Below are positions 55,817-64,000 of a stretch of 64,000 nt of DNA, in pieces (positions within the stretch are counted from its first letter, which is position 1; every line of letters starts with the position of its first letter). The notes beneath the pieces are model-generated. The model made no database searches. It was not told the DNA's origin and saw only the letters and a list, made by a program, of their open reading frames with translations. The stretch is from CAWAHD01 sp963781785. GTDB taxonomy: Bacteria > Planctomycetota > Planctomycetia > Isosphaerales > Isosphaeraceae. The stretch covers positions 5,146,001-5,210,000 of the forward strand of contig CAWAHD010000002.1 in assembly GCA_963781785.1 (NCBI GenBank). The letters are read 5' to 3'. Made by a program: the position numbers and the translations under genes.

Positions 55817-57070
55817 TCAGTCGCAGCCGATCGAGAGTCGCGCGGCCTGCGTGAGAAGGTAGTTGCGCTCGGGGAGGTTACCCGTCTTGCCTGCTGCTGC
55901 CCGGTAATGCTTCACGGCACCGACATGGTCCCCGGCAAGTTCGAGCAGATGCGCTCGCACGGCGTCCAAGCGGTGGTGATTCACGAGGCGGGTGTCGGTT
56001 CTCAGAGCATTCAGCAGTTCCAGGCCCGTGGTCGGGCCGTGCACCATCGCCGCCGCGATCGCGCGATTCAACATGACCACGGGATTATCGGACATCCGCC
56101 CGAGCAATTCGTAAAGCGCGAGGATCTGCTGCCAATCCGTGTCCTCGGCTCGGGCCGCTTCGTCGTGCACGGCGGCGATGGCGGCTTGCAACTGGTACGG
56201 ACCGACCAAGCCCTTGGGTAACGTGGCCGAGATGAGCGCAACTCCCTCGGCGATCTGCTGTTTATCCCAGAGCGCCCGATCTTGCTGTGCGAGCGGGATC
56301 AGTTCGCCGGCGGGCGTCGTCCGCGCCAGACGGCGAGCATCGGTCAGCAACATGAGCGCGAGCAAACCGGCGACCTCTGTGTCGTCAGGTTGCAGATCAA
56401 GGACGATCCGCGTCAGGCGGATCGCCTCATGCGCCAGATCGCCTCGGCGCAGCTCGCGGCCGGTGCTCCTCGTGTAGCCCTCATTGAAGATCAGGTACAG
56501 GACGTGGAGAACGGCGCGCAGGCGGTGCACACGCTCGCCTGGAGTCGGCAGTTGGAACGGAATGCCGGACTTCTCGATGGTTTCCTTGGCCCGGCTGATT
56601 CGCTGGGCCATCGTCGGTTCGGGAACGAGAAACGCGTGGGCGATCTCCGCCGTGGTCAAGCCACCTACCGCCCGCAACGTCAGCGCAATCGCCGATGCCG
56701 GAGTCAACGCAGGATGACAGCACATGAAAAGAAGGACCAGCACATCGTCTTCTTGCGGCCCAGACTCGATGGCCGTCGGTTCGGTTGTGTGGGCCTCCTC
56801 CAAGGCCGCCTCGCTTTCGCGACGGCGGCGAGCCGATTCGCTGCGAATGTGGTCGGCCATCTTCCGGAGGGCGACCTGCGTCAGCCAGGCGCGGGGATTG
56901 TCCGGCAGGCCTTCGCGCGGCCACTGAATTGCTGCGGCCAGCGACGCCTCCTGGACGGCGTCCTCGGCCGCTGCGAAATCGCGAAATCGTCGGACGACCG
57001 TCCCGAGCACCTGCGGCGTTAGCTCCCGCAGCAAGGGGTCGATCGGTACGTCCAGAGGTTGTCCTGTCAC
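55817..57070 (-). CDS. ECF42-type sigma factor with C-terminal TPR-like domain
   Basis: 417 residues. Region 2 (LGTVVRRFRDFAAAEDAVQE, NPRAWLTQVALRKMADHIRS) and region 4 (AVGGLTTAEIAHAFLVPEPT, MAQRISRAKETIEKSGIPF) are followed by a long helical domain (VLYLIFNEGYTRSTGRELRR, AIAAVHDEAARAEDTDWQQI, NPVVMLNRAIAAAMVHGPTT), the DUF6596/SnoaL-free extension of ECF42. ECF42 genes stand next to a YCII/DGPF gene, as here with a 4-bp overlap. ECF42 has no anti-sigma factor; the C-terminal domain controls activity. No frameshift. Confidence 0.93.
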   Translation of the reverse strand: MTGQPLDVPIDPLLRELTPQVLGTVVRRFRDFAAAEDAVQEASLAAAIQWPREGLPDNPRAWLTQVALRKMADHIRSESARRRRESEAALEEAHTTEPTAIESGPQEDDVLVLLFMCCHPALTPASAIALTLRAVGGLTTAEIAHAFLVPEPTMAQRISRAKETIEKSGIPFQLPTPGERVHRLRAVLHVLYLIFNEGYTRSTGRELRRGDLAHEAIRLTRIVLDLQPDDTEVAGLLALMLLTDARRLARTTPAGELIPLAQQDRALWDKQQIAEGVALISATLPKGLVGPYQLQAAIAAVHDEAARAEDTDWQQILALYELLGRMSDNPVVMLNRAIAAAMVHGPTTGLELLNALRTDTRLVNHHRLDAVRAHLLELAGDHVGAVKHYRAAAGKTGNLPERNYLLTQAARLSIGCD

Positions 57071-57459
57071 AGCAACTCCTCCGGCGGACCGCTCATCACT
57101 TGCCGTACTTCAATGGGTTGGTTTCCTCTGTCTTTGCACCCGGGCGCGGCCGAGACCAGCGCGGCGAGACGATACGCCTCCTCCGGGCTCTCCACGTCCA
57201 CGATCCAGAAACCGGCGAGAAACTCTTTGGACTCGGGAAAGACTCCATCGGTAACCGGCGCCCCATCCGTTCCCGCGCGAATGATCTTCGCCTGGTCGGG
57301 GAACGCGAGGCCCTCGGCTGCAACGAGCACACCCGCCTCCTTGAGCTCCTTGTTGAAAGCGTGCATGAACGCGATGTGGGCCTGAATGTCCTCTTTGGGC
57401 CACGTCAAGAACCGCTCAACATCGGCCTTCGTGCCTGACATCATCAGAATGTACTTCAT
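57067..57459 (-). CDS. YCII/DGPF-domain protein, partner of ECF42
   Basis: 130 residues. MKYILMMSGTKADVERFLTW, AHIAFMHAFNKELKEAGVLV and KEFLAGFWIVDVESPEEAYR belong to the YCII-related DGPF family; the DGPF block itself appears as DGAPVTDGVFPES. These small ferredoxin-like proteins accompany ECF42 sigma factors and may be their targets. The stop overlaps the sigma gene start by ATGA, so the pair is one operon with this gene first. Confidence 0.92.
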   Translation of the reverse strand: MKYILMMSGTKADVERFLTWPKEDIQAHIAFMHAFNKELKEAGVLVAAEGLAFPDQAKIIRAGTDGAPVTDGVFPESKEFLAGFWIVDVESPEEAYRLAALVSAAPGCKDRGNQPIEVRQVMSGPPEELL

Positions 57460-57895
57460 CGGCGTTCGTTCCTTTCATTTTGTGAACCGGGTCGATGAGA
57501 GTTTCCATAGCGTAGTCGGATCAAATCCGGGGATCTCGACATCACTCAAGTTTTTTGGGGGCACGTCCCAGGGAAATCTTGAAGGTTGAATTTGTCGGAC
57601 CACGGATTCCGGTGAGGAATCTTGTATTCGGAGTGACCGCTGCACGCACTAACGGAGTAACGGGCCGCCGTAGTGATGCTTGCCCTGAGGGCGAGCACGG
57701 TTGGCGAGCGGGAGTGGCTCTGCGTCTGGTTTCATGCCCTCACCACGCGAGCATCTGAACGTGCGTTGCGATCCGCGCCGGGCTGTACCTCCGCGCATCG
57801 GCTTCCGGCTCGCGCCGGCGCTTGGCCTTGCGTCCCCCGTGTCTTCTCGTTCGGTCCGAACATCATCAACGAGGTGCAACCAAGGAGTCTCTCTC
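57460..57895. other. Divergent gap between YCII gene and beta-helix protein gene
   Basis: About 435 bp with the promoters of both neighbours. The frame of the surface protein is open back to 57701, but the residues there are not conserved-looking. No other gene. Confidence 0.4.
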
Positions 57896-60364
57896 ATGAC
57901 AATGCTCGATCGCCCGTCTTGCTCGCGTCGCGATTCGGCCAGCCGGCCGCGCCGGTTTGGTCGCGCTCCCGGCCGGCGGTTTGCCCCAGCCCTGGACCCG
58001 CTCGAAGGTCGTGCCTTGCTCAGCACACTCGTCGTCACCGACAACCACGACAGCGGGCCCGGCTCGCTCCGCCAGGCGATTCTCGACGCCCACTCCGGCG
58101 ACACTGTCACATTCGCGCCCAGCCTGCGCGGCCAGGTTATCACTCTGACCAGCGGCGAGCTGACGGTCAGCAAAAACCTCACCATCGACGGCCCGGCGCC
58201 GGCCGGCTGGCGGTGAGCGGCGACGATTCGAGCCGGGTCTTCGAGATCAAGAGCGGCGCGACGGTGACGATCTCGGGCCTGACGATCACTGACGGCCAGG
58301 CAGTAGACGGGGGTGGGATCTTCAACTCCGGCGCCTTGACGCTCAGGGATTCAGCGGTGGCCGCCAATCGGGCGGCCGCCGCGGCCGCCGGCACGGCGCA
58401 AGGCGGCGGCATCTACAGCGCCGCAGGCGCCCTCACCATCACGGACAGCACGTTGAGCGACAACCAATCCGTCGGTGGATCGAGCACTTCGGGTTCCGGC
58501 GGCTACGGGCAGGGCGGCGGCATTTATTTTGCACCCTCAAATTCTCAAGGCACCCTGAGCCCCGCGCCCCTGACCATCACGGACAGCACGCTGACCGGCA
58601 ACCAGGCCGTCGGGGGCGCCACGGGGAGCGCGTTCAACTTCGCGGGCCTCGGACAGGGAGGAGGCATCATGGTCCTCTCCGGCTCGACCGTAACGATCAC
58701 CGGCAGCACCCTGTGCGGCAACCAAGCGGTCAGCGGCGGGGGCGTAAGCCCTCTTTTGGCGATCGGCGGCGGCATCAGCAGTGAGGGCAGCATATTGACG
58801 ATCAGTGACAGCACGTTTGCGCACAACGAGGCCAGAGGGGTGGCGGGAATGAACGATGCACCGTTGGGCTCCGGCGGAGGGTCCGGCCAGGGCGGCGGCA
58901 TCGACAGCGAGGGCGACGTCTTGACCATCTGCGACACCGTCTTCCAGGGCAACCAGGCCGTTGGCGGCGATGCCGGGGTGGGGGGCGGCGCCCCCTACAA
59001 CAATTACGGCGGCGGCGGAGAGGGGGGTGCCGTGAATTACTTCGGAGGCACGGCATTGGTCGGAGGCGTGAGCGTTCCCGGGGCGGTCACCGTGTCCGAC
59101 AGCCAATTCGTGGGCAACCAGGCCCTCGGGGGAATCGGTCAGGGCGGCGGTGGCGGCGTCGCCTCAGGGGGCGGTGTGTTTGTGGACGGCATCTTGATCG
59201 GGACGACGGTGACGCTCGCGCAGACCACCCTACTCGACAACACGGCCTCCGGCGGGTCCGATCTCGGCGGCAGCTTCGGAGGGGTGGCCGGAGGGGCCGG
59301 GCTCGACGCCGGGCTCGCGACGATCACGATCACAGGCGGCGCCGTGAATGATAACTCGTGTCAGGGAGGCATCGGAGAGCCCGGCGGAATTGTCTTCGGT
59401 GGCGGAATGAGCATCAGCAGCGCAGACATCACCATCACCGGCACGCAGATCGAAGGCAATCGGGCCGTGGGCGGCGCGGGGAGCGCGAGCGGGGGCTACA
59501 ACGACGGCGACAGCGCTCTGGGCGCCGGCATCGATTGCGGTGCAAGCGACGCCACTCTCGTCGACACACCCGTCATTGGCAATATTGCAATCGGCGGCGC
59601 GGGCGGCACAAGCGCCCTGGCGGTGTCGGCGGCACCGGCGGCAACGCCCAGGGGGCAGGCCTCGATTTCTACGCCGGTACGTTCAACCTCACCGGCGTGT
59701 CGTTCATCGGCAACGCGGCGATGGCCGGTGCGGGGGCGCTGGAGTCGCCGGCGGTAGCGGCGGCACCGGTGGCCTTTCTCAGGGCGGCGGCCTCTACACC
59801 GGCGGTGCGATTCTGTTCAATGGAACACCGCCCCCCGTTCCCACGCCCGCGATCACGACGATCACGAGCGCCACGTTCGTGGGCAACCTCGCCCAGGGCG
59901 GTGAAGGCGGATCGGGCGAGGGCTCCGGGACCGACGGGACCGGTGGAATCGGCGCCGGCGGCGCCGTCTACAACGACGCCTTCTCCACGCTCGATCTGTC
60001 GAGCAGTCTCCTCTCCCTGAACACGGCCCTCGGTGGCGCCGGTGGGCCGGGTGGATCGAGCGGTGCCGGCGGAGATGGCGGCGACGGACTCGGTGGCGCG
60101 ATCTATAACGCAGGGCCGACATCCGGACCGGCCGGATCACTCCCCGCGGCTGCGCTCGCCCTTTTCGATACGCTCATCATGGGCAATCTCGCCCAGGGCG
60201 GCGACGCCGGTACTGGCGACTCCGACGGCAGCTCCGGCCAGGGCGTTGGCGGCGGCCTTTACCTTTCGTCAAGCGGCACGGCAACCCTGAAGAAGACCGT
60301 GGTCGCCGGCAATCACGCGTCCACCAGCAATGACAACATCTACGGCTCATACACCACGTCCTGA
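57896..60364 (+). CDS. Exported right-handed beta-helix surface protein (three frame changes)
   Basis: ATG 57896 gives MTMLDRPSCSRRDSASRPRR and a LEGRALLSTLVV motif like the planctomycete LEPR-XLL export signal. GPGSLRQAILDAHSGDTVTF and ITLTSGELTVSKNLTIDGP start a parallel beta-helix of the polymorphic-outer-membrane / choice-of-anchor type. Repeats follow with GGGIxS, TITDSTL and GNQAVGG (ALTITDSTLSDNQSVGG, GSTVTITGSTLCGNQAVSGG). Frame changes near 58205, 59640 and 59740 all fit missing bases in GC-rich repeats. About 823 residues when corrected. Probable surface or adhesion role. Confidence 0.72.
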
Positions 60365-60482
60365 CGGAATCCCCACGGGCCCGGCGAGGGATCTCCTCGC
60401 CGGGCCTCCGAGCACGTGAGCGGACGCCAGGGATGTACCATCGACGTGTTCCCCCGCAGCAGCGCGGGAACCAGGCGAACTC

Positions 60483-61249
60483 TCAGGCCGGCGGAACGAA
60501 CGTCCTTGCCCAGGCTGCATCTTTGGAGGAGAGCCGCGGTTCTGGCCGGCTCGCGTAGATGAAGTCCTGGTAGCCGGCTGTGTCGTAGACCTGATCGAGG
60601 ATCTCCTGGAGATCGATCCGGGCTTCAGGATCCGCTGGGAGCAAGGGAATCGGGATAATCGGCAGGCGCTGGCGCAGCCGGATCGGCCAGAACCCGGCCC
60701 AAGGACGAGCCTCGGCCCGGCTCACCAGCACCGAGTATTCACATTTGGGTCGATTCTCCAGAGGCATCGGCCGGCCGCTCCGAAGCAGGTCGATCTCGAT
60801 GAAATGAGCGGCACTCTGGAGCAATTCCTCACGCTTGGCCAGGTATTGCTCGCGGTCCGCGCCGCCGCGTTTGTTCGCCGGGCTGAGCAATTCCACCACG
60901 GTGATTAACTCGCGCCCCAGACGATCTCTGATCTCCAGGAACGGGACACGGCGGATCTCTTGCGTAGGGAGATGGACCTGAGTGGGGGCATCCACGATCC
61001 TGATGTTGGCGGCCTCTTTGGCTCGGGACCGTGGGCGGGTCGCCACCGAAACATCGGCGCGCCCACCAGCCGGCGCGGCTCGGGAGGAAGTTCCTGCACG
61101 TAGAGATGCTCATCGAGCATCACAATATACTTCGGCCGTACCTGAGCGACGAGTTTCCCACGGATCGCCGGCAGGAACTCCAGGTGAAAGTCTTGCCAAA
61201 ACGCATCCTGCTCGATGTAGGGATTCATGCCCGGAAACGGTGACGGCAT
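60483..61249 (-). CDS. DUF4058-family protein (frameshift)
   Basis: MPSPFPGMNPYIEQDAFWQD, FHLEFLPAIRGKLVAQVRPK and YIVMLDEHLYVQELPPEPRR start the DUF4058 pattern. After a missing base near 61045 it continues IRRVPFLEIRDRLGRELITV, VELLSPANKRGGADREQYLA, FIEIDLLRSGRPMPLENRPK and RLPIIPIPLLPADPEARIDL, the family core. The order and the E-x-LS-P-xNK motif resemble restriction-endonuclease-like folds, but no activity is known. DUF4058 is abundant in planctomycetes and cyanobacteria. About 255 residues when corrected. Confidence 0.85.
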
Positions 61250-61420
61250 CGATTAACTCCCCGGCGGCAGCGTGCTGGGCCCAGGGGCGGCCATTCATTG
61301 GACCGAGCACGGCTGCCGCTCATTCGGCCATTTTACCCAGTTCTGACTTTCCCAAGGTCCTTTTGATTGCTCTGCCGCCAATGACTTGGGCATGGCCCGG
61401 CAATGCCGTAGAATCATCAC

Positions 61421-61738
61421 ATGGAAACGTTGCCAATGGGCTATCAATCCTGGGAACGCACGCTTCGCGCTGTGGAACTCGTCAAAGATCGCTTGTTGCG
61501 CGCCACCACGGCCTTGGAAACCGCGGCGATTGTCTACGCTGTCATCGGCGGGCAACGCATCGGTGTGGGGCTCATCGACGAATCGTGGCCGGCGCGCCTG
61601 CCTGACGAACTGGCGTCGCGCTCTGCGCCCTGCTCGTCACGCCCGATGGCTAGCAGGCCGCGCTGGCGCCTCGGTGCGCTAGACATCGAAGATCTGATGC
61701 TCGAGCACCAAACGACCCGCGTACACACGAACGAATAA
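61421..61738 (+). pseudogene. Truncated nucleotidyltransferase-type (AbiEii-like) fragment
   Basis: MGYQSWERTLRAVELVKDRL and ETAAIVYAVIGGQ match the N-terminus of small nucleotidyltransferase-fold proteins, where YAVIGG(N) begins the active site and an Asp pair should follow. The continuation (RIGVGLIDESWPARLPDELA) lacks that pair, and the end (LDIEDLMLEHQTTRVHTNE) looks like another segment of the same family out of place. A deletion or several frame errors could explain it. 105 residues are left of a protein usually near 180-200. Confidence 0.5.
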
Positions 61739-61769
61739 GGAGCAGGCGAGTCCCATCAGGGGGATTGCC

Positions 61770-62315
61770 TCACTTCTTCTGCCTTTGCAGATCGTCGACC
61801 TGGGCCGCAACCCCGTTGAACAAATCGAACACATCCACTTGCTCACCGCGTTCGACGCGCTTGGAAATCATCGTTAACGGGTAGAGGATGACCGTTGTCT
61901 TGGGCATTCTGACGGCCGGGTCTCGACCGTGTTCATCCTCGACCATGATCCATTCCATTCCCAGTTCTTGTACGAAGGCATCGCCAAGAACAACGCCCAG
62001 GCATTGAAGTTCGTAGGTTTGTTCCTTAGTGAAAATGCCGGCCTGCAAAACGGTGCGAATGGTACCGAGCTTGCCAGGCGCGGTCTTGTATTTCTGCTTT
62101 GAATCCTCATTGCCAAGGTACTTTTCGACGACCGCACGCTGGTCGTGCAAACGCTTCTGATCAGCGCCGGTTAATTCCGTTATTTTCTGCTCATGTTCAG
62201 CGGGCACTCTCTTCTCCTGTGGGTCATTGCTCGCACAGCCAACGAGTAAGCTCGATGCAAATACGAGCGATCGCCAGCGCCGGTCAGGGTTAAAACAGCG
62301 GGCAACGGGGCGCAT
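61770..62315 (-). CDS. Lipoprotein with DUF3806-like domain
   Basis: 181 residues. A lipobox (LLVGCASND) follows a short hydrophobic signal (SLVFASSLLVGC), so the protein is lipidated at that Cys. The domain TGADQKRLHDQRAVVEKYLG, QTYELQCLGVVLGDAFVQEL, GMEWIMVEDEHGRDPAVRMP and TVILYPLTMISKRVERGEQV matches DUF3806. Function unknown. Convergent with the nucleotidyltransferase fragment and divergent from hisS. Confidence 0.75.
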   Translation of the reverse strand: MRPVARCFNPDRRWRSLVFASSLLVGCASNDPQEKRVPAEHEQKITELTGADQKRLHDQRAVVEKYLGNEDSKQKYKTAPGKLGTIRTVLQAGIFTKEQTYELQCLGVVLGDAFVQELGMEWIMVEDEHGRDPAVRMPKTTVILYPLTMISKRVERGEQVDVFDLFNGVAAQVDDLQRQKK

Positions 62316-62577
62316 CGGTGAATCCTGGCGTATTTCAGGAAACCTGGTGAGTCAAAAAACCAAATTACGCCGAGCCATCGCTTCGTTTACTGTGCTCGGT
62401 TAGTTCCTCCGAAGCAATATCGAGGCGCCCGGATTTGACTCAGCCACCTCACAGTCCCGAACCGATCGAGCTTGAGCACACTCTGTCATCCTGGAAACCC
62501 GAGCAGGATGGTACAATCGCCGGCCGATAGCTCGGCCGTCCATAAGCTTCGGAATCCCCAGAGAAAGCTCATCTTCC

Positions 62578-63948
62578 ATGATCGATCCTCGCGTCGCCAG
62601 CGGCCTGAGAGACCTCGCCCCTGCCGTGATGATCCCCCGCGAGCGGATGCTCGCGCTGTTCCGGCAGACCTTCGCCGAGTTTGGCTTCATGCCGATCGAG
62701 ACGCCGCACATCGAGCGGATGGAGGTCTTGACCGGCAAGGGGGCCGGCTCCGACGAGGTGCTCCGGCAGATCTTCGAGGTCACCAACAAAGGAGGGACGC
62801 CCGGCGAGCTGGCGCTCAGGTTCGACCTGACCGTACCTTTGGCCCGGTTTGCGGCCAAGCACATCGACGAACTGGGCACACCCTTCAAGCGATACGCGAT
62901 TGGCTCCGTATTCCGGGGCGAGCGGCCGGCCAAGGGCCGGTTTCGCGAGTTTGTCCAGTGTGACTTCGACACGATCGGCACCGTGAGCGCGGTCGCCGAC
63001 GCCGAGACTGCTCTCGTCATCTTCTCGGCACTGAAGGCCGCGCAGGTCCCCGACTTTCGAATCACGCTCAACAACCGCAAGATCCTCGACGGGTTTCTCG
63101 ATTCACAAGGTCTATCGGGACGAAGCGGCCCCGTGTTGCGAGCTCTCGACAAGCTGGCGAAGATCGGCCGCGAGGCGGTCATCGCTGAGCTGACTCGGGC
63201 CGGGGACGGTGGCGGACTCGGTCTGCCGAACGAGGAGGCAGCGCGAATTCTTGACTTCGCCGAGGCGGGCCGGGGCGGGGCCGAAGTGCTCGCGCGTGCC
63301 GACGCGCTTCTGGGCTCAAGCGGATCGGCCCCCGAGGGAGTTGCCAATTTGCGCACCGTCCTGGAGCTGCTGGACGCCGCCGGCGTGCCGGCGAACCACC
63401 TGGCCATTGACCTGGGACTGGCGCGGGGGCTCGATTATTACACGGGCATCGTGTTTGAAACCACGATCAAGGGCTGGGAGAAGTTCGGGAGCGTGGCTTC
63501 GGGAGGCCGGTATGATGACCTCGCGAGCCTGTTCACACCGCGGAAGCTGCCGGGAGTGGGGGCGTCGATCGGGCTGGACCGGCTGCTGGCGCTACTCGAA
63601 GAGGCCGGCACGCTTGGGTCGACGGCCACGAGCACGCCCGTGCTGGTTGCCAACTTTCCCGGCACGAATCCGGCCGTTGCTTTCAAGCTGGCCGCGCGGC
63701 TGCGGAAATCGGGCATCGGCGCCGAGATCTATCCCGATGCCATTGCGATTGGCAAGCAGATGGGCTACGGTTCGTCGCGCGGGCACAAGCTGGCCGTGAT
63801 CGTCGGGCCGGATGAACAAGCCAGGCAGGTGTTCAACCTGCGCAACCTCGCCTCGCGTACGGAGGACAAGGGCCTCGCCTGGTCGGTCCTGGAAGACTCC
63901 GTCCAGAGTGCACTCGAGATCATCAAGCAAGATGGAGCCACTCGATGA
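62578..63948 (+). CDS. hisS: Histidyl-tRNA synthetase HisS
   Basis: 456 residues. Class II synthetase motifs: motif 1 region FAEFGFMPIETPHIERMEVL, motif 2 FKRYAIGSVFRGERPAKGRF with EFVQCDFDTIG, the histidine-specific LDLGLARGLDYYTGIVFETT, and motif 3 GVGASIGLDRLLALL. The C-terminal anticodon domain reads LVANFPGTNPAVAFKLAARL and KQMGYGSSRGHKLAVIVGPD. Uninterrupted frame from ATG 62578. Between motif 2 and the His loop there is the usual insertion domain. It overlaps the next ATG as ATGA. Confidence 0.96.
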   Translation: MIDPRVASGLRDLAPAVMIPRERMLALFRQTFAEFGFMPIETPHIERMEVLTGKGAGSDEVLRQIFEVTNKGGTPGELALRFDLTVPLARFAAKHIDELGTPFKRYAIGSVFRGERPAKGRFREFVQCDFDTIGTVSAVADAETALVIFSALKAAQVPDFRITLNNRKILDGFLDSQGLSGRSGPVLRALDKLAKIGREAVIAELTRAGDGGGLGLPNEEAARILDFAEAGRGGAEVLARADALLGSSGSAPEGVANLRTVLELLDAAGVPANHLAIDLGLARGLDYYTGIVFETTIKGWEKFGSVASGGRYDDLASLFTPRKLPGVGASIGLDRLLALLEEAGTLGSTATSTPVLVANFPGTNPAVAFKLAARLRKSGIGAEIYPDAIAIGKQMGYGSSRGHKLAVIVGPDEQARQVFNLRNLASRTEDKGLAWSVLEDSVQSALEIIKQDGATR

Positions 63949-64000
63949 ATCCACCAGCCACAGGACAAGCGCCTGGGCAAACGCATGACGCGGCGTCGGA
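63945..64000 (+). CDS. Start of an unknown gene overlapping hisS (cut by window edge)
   Basis: ATG 63945 overlaps the hisS stop as ATGA and opens a frame MNPPATGQAPGQTHDAAS to the last base. Only 18 residues are visible, rich in Pro, Gly and Ala. In bacteria hisS is often followed by aspS or a membrane protein, but nothing here decides it. Confidence 0.4.
   Translation, partial: MNPPATGQAPGQTHDAAS

Overview
The window looks like a planctomycete chromosome of the Isosphaeraceae / Singulisphaera type. The grounds are high GC, ECF sigma factors with very long membrane-spanning C-terminal extensions, secreted proteins that start with an LE(D/G)RxLLS motif, DUF1570 and DUF4058 proteins, an FlgI-like protein with a HEAT-type extension, and an ECF42 sigma factor paired with a YCII/DGPF protein. 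Many core genes (sufC, purB, the flgI-like gene, the aldo/keto reductase) change reading frame while their protein sequence stays well conserved, and about two thirds of these changes are explained by one extra base. I read this mainly as uncorrected long-read indels, so frameshifted genes are annotated over their full span.

Layout. 1-2912: a leftward suf operon (sufR-sufC-sufB) with a 10-bp inverted repeat in front of it. 3094-9861: housekeeping genes (purB, rpsU, aldo/keto reductase, csrA, ispF, cysS, ruvC). 9916-11220: a Phd/ParE toxin-antitoxin pair and a stand-alone RQC-type DNA-binding protein. 11486-24385: three tandem giant sigma factors (sigma regions 2 and 4, one membrane helix, carboxypeptidase-regulatory-like and thioredoxin-like domains), separated by a MITE-like element and a DUF3990 ADP-ribosyltransferase-like pair. 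24589-28422: a ThiS-ThiG fusion, a DinG-like helicase and a VapBC-like pair.

29913-34361 is the most interesting part. A Ro60/TROVE-like vWA protein is surrounded by four structured RNAs that share a Y-RNA layout; two of these carry a permuted tRNA-like module. The same strand also encodes a 75-residue beta-grasp-like protein ending in Gly, an unknown protein of about 306 residues, a JAB/MPN metallopeptidase and a ThiF/E1-like enzyme. Overlapping genes and tight spacing suggest one operon that links Ro-Y RNA biology to ubiquitin-like conjugation.

34387-64000: another ECF sigma factor, an HTH-REC regulator, the flgI-like gene, rpsR, a DUF1570 protease, cvpA, type IV pilus ATPases (pilT and a membrane-anchored gspE/pilB relative) behind hisF, a zinc-ribbon protein and an RRM protein, a secreted vWA protein, a small unknown module, a large aryl-sulfotransferase with four C-terminal repeats, ECF42 plus YCII, a beta-helix surface protein, DUF4058, a lipoprotein, and hisS at the right edge.
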